Assembly: GCA_020444045.1 (NCBI GenBank)
Contig: JAHLLS010000005.1
Span: 62,001 to 126,000, forward strand
DNA: 64,000 nt
DNA from: Deltaproteobacteria bacterium
GTDB taxonomy: Bacteria; Desulfobacterota; Desulfobacteria; Desulfobacterales; UBA5852
Direction: 5' to 3'
In this document: positions 35,705-42,013 of the stretch, piece after piece
How positions within the stretch are numbered: the stretch's first letter is position 1
How the letters are laid out: each line of letters begins with the position of its first letter
The notes under the pieces: generated by a model
The model's database searches: none
What the model was told of the DNA's origin: nothing
Seen by the model: only the letters and a program-made list of their open reading frames with translations
Translations under genes and position numbers: made by a program

Positions 35705-36768
35705 TGACCAATCGTTACGACCTCTGACTTTGATTTCGATGATAGGCTTTCCAACGCATCTCTGACGCGTTCCATTCCGATGCTCTTCAAATACCGTTCT
35801 GTTGTGCTGGGACTTTGGTGCCGCAAAATGGTCTGTATGACGCCAAGGTCGTATCCCAGATTGAACAGGATGGACGCGGACAGATGCCGAATAGCGTGGA
35901 ACCCAAAAGGCTTCACCTTTGCATTGTCGCAAAGCTTTCGCATGAATTGGAGCCTATACCTAAAAGGCTGTCCGTAATGTTCACGGGTAAAGGCCGTCTT
36001 GTCCAAGCATAGAAATACATGCGTATGGTCCTTGATGGGGCGGTACTGCCACCAGGAGCGTAGAGCCTTTCGCAGTTCCTGGGTCATGGGCAACCAATCA
36101 TACTCATAGGCCCCATCCTTGCGTTTGCGTGTCCATAGTCGAATACGATTGCTGCCGAAATCAATATCCGACCACTGCATACGAAATACCTCTCCGCGAC
36201 GTGCAGCTAGGTGCAGGAAGGTCAAGAGCATCACTTTGTCCTGGCCCTTGGCCGCGTCATACATCTTCCAAAAATCCTCCTCTGGAGGAACATAGCGTGG
36301 CTGCCGAACCTCTGGCATTCGTTCCACCAAGCAAGGGTTTGGGCTTTGTAGGGTAGGGCTCATATATTTTATGCCCCAGTTCCAGGCCGCTACCAGGTTC
36401 TTGCGGTCTTTGTTAGCAGCGTATCCAGATCGCACCTCCTTCTGTTTGATGATGTAATCCAGCACATGGGCCGGTTTCAACGCCGAGACAGCCATTGAAG
36501 GGTTGACGACTTTGAAGAACCGTTTGAACATCGAGACCTTTTCTTTGTAGGTCTTTACCGAGAAGCGGACCCTGGCCACATCCAGATAGGCCTGAGCCCA
36601 ATCACCCAAACAGGCCGTGACGGTCTTCCTGTTCCATTCTTCGACGGGCTTTCGCCTCATCCTGGCTTCCCAGTTTTTTGCTTCCTTCTTGGTCAACAAC
36701 ACCTTCTCCAGCCTCTGGCCCTCTTTTTTCACTTGGGCTATCCACTTCTGTCCTCTTTTGTACGGCAC
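35695..36768 (-). CDS. Tyrosine-family site-specific integrase
   Basis: GTG 36768 is the start, because AAAGGAGGTGTGCT precedes it; extension to an upstream ATG would lose this site. The 357 residues show the core-binding domain (VKTYKEKVSMFKRFFKVV) and the catalytic domain with Arg191 (LAARRGEVFRMQW), His291-x-x-Arg294 (HAIRHLSASIL), His317 (ILRHQSPSTTERY) and nucleophile Tyr326. All catalytic residues are present, so it should be active. It sits next to attL and reads towards the tRNA, the usual arrangement for tRNA-integrating islands. Its start overlaps the HTH gene by 167 bases in another frame. Confidence 0.95.
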   Translation of the reverse strand: MPYKRGQKWIAQVKKEGQRLEKVLLTKKEAKNWEARMRRKPVEEWNRKTVTACLGDWAQAYLDVARVRFSVKTYKEKVSMFKRFFKVVNPSMAVSALKPAHVLDYIIKQKEVRSGYAANKDRKNLVAAWNWGIKYMSPTLQSPNPCLVERMPEVRQPRYVPPEEDFWKMYDAAKGQDKVMLLTFLHLAARRGEVFRMQWSDIDFGSNRIRLWTRKRKDGAYEYDWLPMTQELRKALRSWWQYRPIKDHTHVFLCLDKTAFTREHYGQPFRYRLQFMRKLCDNAKVKPFGFHAIRHLSASILFNLGYDLGVIQTILRHQSPSTTERYLKSIGMERVRDALESLSSKSKSEVVTIGQAV

Positions 36769-36925
36769 AGCACACCTCCTTTTCAAAGAACCGATAATGG
36801 CGACCCAAGCGTATTCCACCTAACGACTGGTAATGCTTCCTCACGGTTTTCACATCCAGACCGAGATACAGGGCAACATCCTTGGCTCGCAACGCCTTTC
36901 CCAACTGTTTTTCAATCCCTTTCAT
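36602..36925 (-). CDS. Small helix-turn-helix protein, probable excisionase or regulator
   Basis: The 107 residues begin with an AlpA/MerR-like HTH: LRAKDVALYLGLDVKTVRKH, then GGIRLGRHYRFFEKEV, the classical excisionase pattern in which the wing follows GRxYRF. GAGGTG lies 8 bases before ATG 36925. The second half (PSEKRGPEAGEGVVDQEGSK and following) overlaps the integrase start and is likely disordered. Placement directly upstream of the integrase on the same strand supports a role in directing excision or repressing the operon. Confidence 0.75.
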   Translation of the reverse strand: MKGIEKQLGKALRAKDVALYLGLDVKTVRKHYQSLGGIRLGRHYRFFEKEVCCAVQKRTEVDSPSEKRGPEAGEGVVDQEGSKKLGSQDEAKARRRMEQEDRHGLFG

Positions 36926-37133
36926 TCGATTTCACCTCACATGCAGTGGCGTTTGCTGATCCACAGCTTGTGGCCGTGAGGTTGGCCGCCAGTTTTACGA
37001 GGTGGTGCTCGTGCGTTGCGTTCGGTTGTTTACCCAGAAAAACCCAACAAAATGGCAGTTCATGCTGCCTGCGGCCGATGCGGACGCAAGAACTATGTTC
37101 TTGCGCCGTAGAGCCGCCTTTCATTATCAAGTG

Positions 37134-38828
37134 TCATAGCCGTGGTTTGAACCCCTTCATGGCATCCCGGTATTCCCTGACCATTGTTTCGTACAGGGTG
37201 TCGCGGTGCCGGGTTTGCACTATGACGCTGTCAAAAACCGATAGGCCGAGTATCTCTCTGTCCATCAGGCTCAATAAGATGGCGTTCATGATGTCGCTAT
37301 CCTTGTTCTGAAGGGTGAGTCCGATGTCCGAAAACAAATACTTGGCAATGGGTCCGTGGGCCTCTCTGAACGTGTTGACGAGGCTCACAAGAGGCTTTTC
37401 CCGGGCGGGCAAGGGTATGCCCCTGTCTTTCAATTCATTGCGAATGGCTCCATATGCGGAGCGTTCATCTTTGGCATTGATAGCCACAAGACCGACCGCC
37501 TTGTAGGTGGCTCTCATGTCCGGCCCTTCGCAAACCTCGTAAGGGTCGATTTGATAATCAATTCCTTCCAGGTGGTAGAGCATCAGGATGTGATAGGCCG
37601 AATAATCCAGTTCGACGGTCGGCTGCCCGTCAATGTGGATGCAGGGCCGCAGATGTTTCGGGATGCTCTGGTGCAGGGCTCCGTAAGCTCTCCCGCCAAG
37701 GCTGAAGGATTTGCGATTGTAAACGCGGTGGAGATATTCGTAGGCCAGCCGTAGCGTCAATTGTTCAAGCCCTATCTCCCGCATAGGAAAGCGTTCCGCC
37801 AGGAATTCGCTGGCAGGGTCTGAGTCCGGGATACTGGCCGCATGCCGGCAAAGGTCTGCCAGGTAATTCACCAGCATATCCACCACAAAACGGCCTTCAC
37901 GCAAATACACGATTGACGTGGCTTCCGGCAGTTTCTTCTGAGTCATGGTGGGAAGGAGAGAATGGTACGGAGTACAAGATGAATGTATACTACGGTACGG
38001 TATGGGAAGGAATTGGTGGATATACGGTCGTACTGGATGTATTACTGTATCAGATAGAACTACTGATAATACTTCAATACTGTTATTAACTATACTATGA
38101 TACAGTGTCTCTGTCAGAAACCGATGGTCGATTTCTACCGTTCTGTCCAGATTGACGGTAATCTCGTGTCTGTCGATATAGTCGTTGTATTCTTCCAACG
38201 CCCTTTTATAACGAAGTATTTCCGGTGTATTGCGATAGCCGACCTTGTGCTTTTGCCTGGTCGCATCCCGCAAAATAATCAGCTCTTCAGGCCGTCTGAC
38301 GTGGAAGAAATCGGGCTCTCTCAAGCGATGGGTATAGAAGTGTTGCCACAGCCTGGGGGTGGCCCACATGCGGCTCTGGCGGCCTATCTCCTTGTCTGAA
38401 TTCCAGACCCCCTTCTTCTGCTGGATGTATCCCAGGTGTGCCAGAGCGTCGATGACCGGAATCATCCGGTCGTATTTGAAGAAGAGTTTCCCGTAGCGTC
38501 GATTGCTTGCGTAAGCCGACCTATCGCGGGAATAGCGGACGGGCTTGCCCATGAACCGGGCAAACCAGAGATTGATGAGCACGGTTTTGATGGCGTCCTT
38601 GGTCTTGCTCACCGTGGATACTTTGATGAGCCCTTTGACTTCATCGAATACCCTGTTTACAAGCCCCTGGAGACGTTTGGAACGGGACGCATAGACGTTA
38701 AGCGGCATGGCGTCCTCATACCAGTTGCCCGCATCGCATACGTGGTCTACTTCTTCTGATAAAGCATGGTGCTCTGGCGAATAGGGGAAAATCATCGGCC
38801 GCCTAGCCGCCCACTCCACAAATTTCAT
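37134..38828 (-). CDS. Divergent superfamily-A DNA polymerase-like protein (TV-Pol type)
   Basis: ATG 38828 is chosen because AGGAGG precedes it. The 564-residue protein has no exonuclease domain. The C-terminal half carries a polymerase palm: motif A in TVELDYSAYHILMLYHLEG (Asp408), a motif B-like helix MRATYKAVGLVAINAKD (Arg439, Lys443) and motif C in GLSVFDSVIVQ (Asp533). The segment before motif A, GGRAYGALHQSIPKHLRPCI, matches the pattern of TV-Pol proteins, described in bacterial mobile elements and the Sputnik virophage and proposed to have primase and polymerase activity. It probably replicates the excised element. The linker (about 240-300) is unusually variable and encoded by repetitive DNA. 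Confidence 0.75.
   Translation of the reverse strand: MKFVEWAARRPMIFPYSPEHHALSEEVDHVCDAGNWYEDAMPLNVYASRSKRLQGLVNRVFDEVKGLIKVSTVSKTKDAIKTVLINLWFARFMGKPVRYSRDRSAYASNRRYGKLFFKYDRMIPVIDALAHLGYIQQKKGVWNSDKEIGRQSRMWATPRLWQHFYTHRLREPDFFHVRRPEELIILRDATRQKHKVGYRNTPEILRYKRALEEYNDYIDRHEITVNLDRTVEIDHRFLTETLYHSIVNNSIEVLSVVLSDTVIHPVRPYIHQFLPIPYRSIHSSCTPYHSLLPTMTQKKLPEATSIVYLREGRFVVDMLVNYLADLCRHAASIPDSDPASEFLAERFPMREIGLEQLTLRLAYEYLHRVYNRKSFSLGGRAYGALHQSIPKHLRPCIHIDGQPTVELDYSAYHILMLYHLEGIDYQIDPYEVCEGPDMRATYKAVGLVAINAKDERSAYGAIRNELKDRGIPLPAREKPLVSLVNTFREAHGPIAKYLFSDIGLTLQNKDSDIMNAILLSLMDREILGLSVFDSVIVQTRHRDTLYETMVREYRDAMKGFKPRL
37955..38105. repeat. AT-rich, repeat-laden segment inside the polymerase gene
   Basis: A stretch rich in TACGGTA, GTACT, ACTGTAT and ATACT-type words (for example CTACGGTACGGTATGGG) encodes a low-complexity linker. 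The clustering of short direct and inverted words resembles iterons of replication origins. A similar TACTGTA-rich stretch is at 41208-41260. An origin function is a guess. Confidence 0.35.
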
Positions 38829-38862
38829 ACGCTGTACCTCCTGTGGTTTACGTTTCGACCAA

Positions 38863-38915
38863 ATAAAAAAAGCCCTCAGCCACAAGAAAAAACAGAACCT
38901 CCGCCCGTTTGGGGG
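38863..38915 (-). terminator. Possible attenuator/terminator upstream of the polymerase gene
   Basis: On the minus strand AAGCCC and GGGCTT frame a long loop with an inner CACAAG/CTTGTG stem, followed by TTTTTTTATTT. It would end transcripts entering from the right before the polymerase ribosome binding site, or regulate them. Confidence 0.4.
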
Positions 38916-38942
38916 CTTGTGCTTGTCTGATTTTTCTTATGG

Positions 38943-39382
38943 ATGAAGGCTGTTGGTCGAACGCCCACCCTGGGGTACTGCTATTTGGGTCTGCCCGAGG
39001 GACTTACCGACCCGATAGGTATTTTACGCATACCTGACGTCAAATATGCGAATTATGAGCGTATTGTCAATAGGGCGGCTCGTTATCATCCTCAAAAAGC
39101 TCACGTTCGATACGCCGCCGCTCAAGATTTCAACAACGATATTCTATGCAGAGGCCCCATTTTCATCAATTTAATTCGCAATAAAAATATAATAAGAATT
39201 AAATTGCCTTGTGAGTAAAATATTACCTATCTTCTTGGTCAATATCTGCGAATAATTTACACAATAAGTACACTAAATCAGTGAAGTAAGATCTGATCTC
39301 ACTGTATTTTATACATATTAAATTAATGGGTATAATTGCATAATTATTGCATATAGGGAGGGGAAACCTTTTAAAAAAGATA
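38943..39382. other. AT-rich spacer with leader promoter region
   Basis: An open frame at 38943-39218 has no ribosome binding site and I do not support it as a gene. The segment 39170-39360 is very AT-rich. TATAAT at 39331-39336 is about 50 bases before the riboswitch aptamer and is the best -10 candidate; a -35 box (TTTATA, 17 bases upstream) is weak. Confidence 0.4.
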
Positions 39383-39470
39383 AGGCCAAACTCACCGTAA
39401 GATGAGGACGGAAAGCTACGGGTCTCTCAGGGGCGATTGCCACAGACCTAAGGGAGAAAGCCGGGTTGCC
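39383..39470 (+). ncRNA. Cyclic-di-GMP-I (GEMM) riboswitch aptamer
   Basis: The conserved GEMM-I elements occur in order. GGCCAAAC opens P1/P2, CTCA-CCGTAAGA-TGAG is P2 with its loop, GGACGGAAAGCTACGGGTC corresponds to the diagnostic GGACGCAAAGCC segment and start of P3, and GCCGGGTTGCC closes the structure. The known family binds c-di-GMP between the two long helices. The 3' strand GCCGGGTTGCC can instead pair with AGGCACCCGG to form a terminator. The gene controlled starts 136 bases downstream and encodes a PEP-CTERM protein, a cell-surface class often placed under this riboswitch. A cGAMP-preferring variant cannot be excluded. Confidence 0.88.
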
Positions 39471-39497
39471 TAAATTCAGGCACCCGGTTTTCTGTTT
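39459..39497 (+). terminator. Riboswitch expression-platform terminator
   Basis: CCGGGTTGCCT, loop AAATTC, AGGCACCCGG then TTTTCTGTTTTT. The 5' arm is the closing strand of the aptamer, so ligand binding and termination are mutually exclusive. This predicts a switch that turns transcription on when c-di-GMP is bound. Confidence 0.8.
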
Positions 39498-39541
39498 TTA
39501 TAATCCTAACAACACAGGCACCCCGGGAAGAAAGGAGGTTA

Positions 39542-39595
39542 ATGGGGTGGACAGGCAACCATTGCTGCATCACGAATAACAGATTGAATCATTAA
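39542..39595 (+). CDS. 17-residue leader ORF between riboswitch and PEP-CTERM gene
   Basis: A strong ribosome binding site AAAGGAGG lies 3 to 4 bases before ATG 39542. The frame encodes MGWTGNHCCITNRLNH and stops with TAA at 39593-39595, which overlaps the AAGGAGG of the next gene. This spacing suits translational coupling. The short ATG spacing and small size leave doubt whether it is translated. Confidence 0.4.
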   Translation: MGWTGNHCCITNNRLNH

Positions 39596-39605
39596 GGAGG
39601 AGTCT

Positions 39606-40385
39606 ATGAAGAAGGCTTTTTTATTCTTGGTCTTGTGTGTTGTGCTGATTTTCGGCTTCAGCAGCAATGTATCGGCTTTATTGGTCAATCAGACGGTTGG
39701 GGCTCATCGCGTTGTTTACGATACCCTCAACGATCTGTATTGGTATCCTGTCTTGACTGATTTTACTGACATGACCCGGGATCAACAACTGGAGGCCATC
39801 GACGGACTGGCATATGCTGGATCAGATGACTGGCGAATGGCGACTTGGTTTGAAACGAGCGTTTTGAAGATATCCTTGGCTAGTATGGCCACAGTTGATG
39901 TCGTGCCGACGGACTTTGAAGATTTCCCTAACCCATCTTATGATAATAGGACCTGGGATTCGCCTTATTGTGCCTGGGATGTTGATAGTGCGGCTTTTTT
40001 TACCCCTACGGGAGAATTCGATTTTGGTGCAATTGGTTTAGACGACGTAATTGCTGATGTCTTTAATGGAAGGACCGCTGGTTGGGGTGTGACCAACATG
40101 GGCCCTGATGGTTTTTGGGGTGACCTTGAATGGGTGGCAGACTCCGCCGATGACCATTGGGTTTCTAGCTCATACATCAATGAGGGTGATGAGAATCTGA
40201 CAATGACATTCAACTTCGACCAGCATTTTAGAGATGATAATGCAACTTCTATGTGGATGGGCGGCGTTGGTGCCTGGGCTGTGACCAATAACGTTGCACC
40301 CGTCCCCGAACCTTCAACCATCGTTCTGATGGGTTTAGGTCTTGTTGGTCTTGCAGGGTTTGGCAGGAAGAAGTTCAAAAAATAG
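39606..40385 (+). CDS. PEP-CTERM sorted extracellular protein
   Basis: The 259 residues have an N-terminal signal peptide (AFLFLVLCVVLIFGFSSNVS) and end with the PEP-CTERM tripartite signal: VPEPSTIVLMGLG, hydrophobic helix, and basic tail GRKKFKK. Exosortase would cut this tail and release or attach the protein outside the outer membrane. The mature part has repeated tryptophans and aspartates (YDTLNDLYWYP, DDWRMATWFET, GGVGAWAVTNN) resembling DUF1566/lectin-like beta domains of other PEP-CTERM proteins, but I do not assign a function. AAGGAGG precedes ATG 39606. It is cargo of the mobile element, so the host must supply the exosortase. Confidence 0.93.
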   Translation: MKKAFLFLVLCVVLIFGFSSNVSALLVNQTVGAHRVVYDTLNDLYWYPVLTDFTDMTRDQQLEAIDGLAYAGSDDWRMATWFETSVLKISLASMATVDVVPTDFEDFPNPSYDNRTWDSPYCAWDVDSAAFFTPTGEFDFGAIGLDDVIADVFNGRTAGWGVTNMGPDGFWGDLEWVADSADDHWVSSSYINEGDENLTMTFNFDQHFRDDNATSMWMGGVGAWAVTNNVAPVPEPSTIVLMGLGLVGLAGFGRKKFKK

Positions 40386-40408
40386 CTGACGGCATATAGC
40401 ATTCATGG

Positions 40409-40446
40409 AGCCCCGTTACTCACCGGTAGCGGGGTTTCTATTTTCG
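40409..40446 (+). terminator. Rho-independent terminator after the PEP-CTERM gene
   Basis: CCCCGTTA, loop CTCACCGG, TAGCGGGG then TTTCTATTTTC: a GC-rich stem of about 8 bp with a T-rich tail. Confidence 0.82.
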
Positions 40447-40468
40447 TCATTGGACGATCAGGACGATG

Positions 40469-40657
40469 TTACCAAGGTTTATCAATTATGCCCCAGTAGT
40501 CGTCATCTGACGCATCAGAATCTCCCCTAATCCTGTCCCGCTCCAAGTATTCTTTCGCAATTTGCTCTGACAAAGGACCGATTATCATCCAGTCCTCCCA
40601 ATCCAACCCTTCATCGTCGTAAGACCCGTCAAAGTCGCCCATGAAATCATCGCACAT
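40469..40657 (-). CDS. Small highly acidic protein
   Basis: GAAGGAGG lies 5 bases before ATG 40657, so I took that start; the 62 residues begin MCDDFMGDFDGSYDDEGLDW and include WEDWMIIGPLSEQIAKEYLE. About a third of the residues are Asp or Glu. I do not recognise a family; such acidic small proteins on mobile elements can be DNA mimics, anti-defence factors or chaperone-like partners, none of which is shown here. It is encoded leftward, convergent with the PEP-CTERM gene. Confidence 0.65.
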   Translation of the reverse strand: MCDDFMGDFDGSYDDEGLDWEDWMIIGPLSEQIAKEYLERDRIRGDSDASDDDYWGIIDKPW

Positions 40658-40672
40658 GATATCCTCCTTCAT

Positions 40673-40951
40673 TTATTGGTTTTTACCCTCCGAAAGCGAC
40701 CGAACGGACGCTGCCTATTGGCAGCGCCGTTTCGGCGACTCCAATGGGGGGGTACAAATCCCCATCCAACTATCTATTGTTCAAGTCCAATTTATGGTCC
40801 CGTTTACACGCTCGGTGGTCGATTTATGGGGTGAACCACGATAGGCCCGAGAAATGCCCTCTCAAACCTGTGAGACAGCATTGAATGGCAGGGGAGTTGG
40901 CAAGGGGAAAAAGGGGTGGCCCGGTCGGAGAACCAATACTGGCTTGTTGTG
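40673..40951. other. Spacer between two small element genes
   Basis: No gene seen. A hairpin CGCTGCCTATTGGCAGCG is at 40709-40726. The run GGGGAAAAAGGGGTGG near 40907-40922 is purine-rich. Confidence 0.4.
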
Positions 40952-41080
40952 CTATGGTGTACTGGAAACATAGAGGCCCAGGAAAACCAGCAGCACTGCG
41001 TTTGTGATGACCAGCACCACCTCGATTACAGAGACCATGTATCGGTCATGGATACTGCCAACAAGATTGACTCGTAACAT
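40952..41080 (-). CDS. 42-residue single-pass membrane protein
   Basis: An exceptionally strong ribosome binding site, AAAGGAGGTGA, lies 5 bases before ATG 41080. The frame reads MLRVNLVGSIHDRYMVSVIE, then a hydrophobic helix VVLVITNAVLLVFLGLYV, and ends SSTP. The signal for translation and the clear helix make this a real gene despite its length. It could be a small toxin-like or regulatory membrane peptide. I cannot assign a family. Confidence 0.7.
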   Translation of the reverse strand: MLRVNLVGSIHDRYMVSVIEVVLVITNAVLLVFLGLYVSSTP

Positions 41081-41448
41081 CTCGTTCACCTCCTTTCATT
41101 GTTAGTCGATTTTCGCCCAATATGGTCGAATATCGTGGTAATTTCTCGCTATTATTGATGCTACTGGAATGGTACAACTTACAAGCGGAGAGGGACACGA
41201 TGTCCATCTGTAACACTGTATGCTACTGTAATTACAATTCTATTACTCTACTATGGTTGTCAGGCTGTTCTTGTGGCAGGTGTAACGGGACGCCTACGGG
41301 GGGCAAACGCACACACTTTCGCGTTTATGTTGGACTTGGGGTGGCCGCAGGCACACTGACGGCTTTTTAGACGGCTTTTGACGGCTCTGGATGGGTCTTG
41401 TTAGATGCAAAATGCTGTAAATGTAGGTGAAATACGCTTGGAATCGCA
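41081..41448. other. Right-end region of the element without a supported gene
   Basis: A rightward frame from 41122 or 41200 exists (GGAGAGGGACACG before ATG 41200) but its product, with many Cys and Asn, is not convincing. The stretch 41208-41260 is AT-rich with TACTGTA words. The GACGGCT repeats close the region. Confidence 0.4.
41358..41386. promoter_or_regulatory. GACGGCT repeats: putative right arm-type integrase sites
   Basis: Three exact GACGGCT copies at 41358, 41370 and 41380, embedded in TTTT-containing spacers, about 63 bases inside attR. Same words and 12-base spacing as at the left end. Confidence 0.6.
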
Positions 41449-41496
41449 CTCTCACGCCGGTAACGGGGGTTCGATTCCCCCTGGGATCACCACTGA
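41449..41496. other. attR: 48-bp direct repeat of the tRNA 3' half
   Basis: Identical to 35545-35592. It carries the tRNA anticodon loop, 3' anticodon stem, T arm and CCA, but no 5' half, so it is the displaced original end of the gene. Confidence 0.95.
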
Positions 41497-41503
41497 AAAT
41501 ATC

Positions 41504-41535
41504 AAGGGCTTGCATTGATTTGTAAGCCCTTTTTC
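41504..41535 (+). terminator. Terminator after attR, probably the original tRNA-Glu terminator
   Basis: AAGGGCTTG, loop, TAAGCCCTTTTTC. It lies 8 bases past the att repeat, where the native tRNA terminator would have been before integration. Confidence 0.75.
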
Positions 41536-42013
41536 ATTGCCCCGGGTTTTGGTTTCCCACCACTATTCCTGCTGTAAAAATTAGGTGCTGCCAGCTTGGA
41601 TTGATTAGCCGTCCCCATGAGGCACTCATTCAGGATGGTTGACTCTTGCACCTCCTTGATGATTCGGAAGACGGAAGAATCATTGAGCTTTGTGAGCCAC
41701 TCGTTGAAATCGAGGCTTTTCACCTGAGAGGATTGAAACTGAGCAATCGATTTCACAATCTTCTGCAAACCATTTCCCTCGCTGGCACGCCAGTGGATCT
41801 TTGTAAGCCCGAAGATGCAGGATTTTGTATTGATATATTGCGGTTAGGGAAAACGGGGTTTCATGCACGAATCTTGCATTTCCCAATCAGCTAATGCTCG
41901 CGGCAAAACAGGCATTTGACTGGAAGGGATAACAATTTAGCCGTTACCTGAAGCGCCAAGGTACGCCGGCGAGCATCCTTGGCGCTTTTGCGGGAAAGGG
42001 GGGAGCTCAAGAC
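41536..42013. other. Spacer between attR and the TAXI gene
   Basis: A leftward frame (41502-41768, TTG start, 88 residues) and a rightward one (41646-41894) overlap; neither has a good ribosome binding site or recognisable features. One could be a gene remnant of an older insertion. Confidence 0.35.
41951..41989 (+). terminator. Strong terminator or attenuator upstream of the TAXI gene
   Basis: AAGCGCCAAGG, a 17-base loop, CCTTGGCGCTTTT: an 11-bp stem with a short T-run. It ends 24 bases before the TAXI start codon, so it either ends an upstream transcript or acts as an attenuator. The loop GTACGCCGGCGAGCAT contains its own small CGCCGGCG palindrome. Confidence 0.75.

Larger units (their letters stand above)
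35545..41496. mobile_element. Integrative element in tRNA-Glu (about 5.9 kb)
   Basis: The element is bounded by identical 48-bp repeats (35545-35592, 41449-41496), and the left copy rebuilds the 3' half of the tRNA from its anticodon loop. Gene order from the left: tyrosine integrase, overlapping HTH protein, superfamily-A polymerase (all leftward); then rightward riboswitch, leader ORF and PEP-CTERM protein; then two leftward tiny genes. GC content is visibly lower than the flanks. No conjugation or capsid genes are present, so it must be a small integrative or mobilisable element, or a satellite using host or helper functions. The polymerase suggests an excised replicating stage. Confidence 0.9.

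Noticed and set aside
38943..39218. 91-residue rightward frame before the riboswitch
   Set aside because: No ribosome binding site, no hydrophobic or motif features, and an AT-rich end; could be residual but is not supported.
39236..39256. Possible sigma-54 promoter TTGGTCAATATCTGCG before the riboswitch
   Set aside because: Only nine bases separate GG and GC instead of ten.
41122..41370. Rightward frame at the right end of the island
   Set aside because: No SD at the first ATG, only a moderate one at 41200; composition is odd and the 3' end runs into the GACGGCT repeats.
35593..41448. Reading the island as a prophage
   Set aside because: There are no capsid, tail, terminase or lysis genes; only integration and replication-type functions plus cargo.
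41502..41894. Overlapping 88- and 82-residue frames after attR
   Set aside because: TTG start or no SD, mutual overlap, and no recognisable features; might be remnants.
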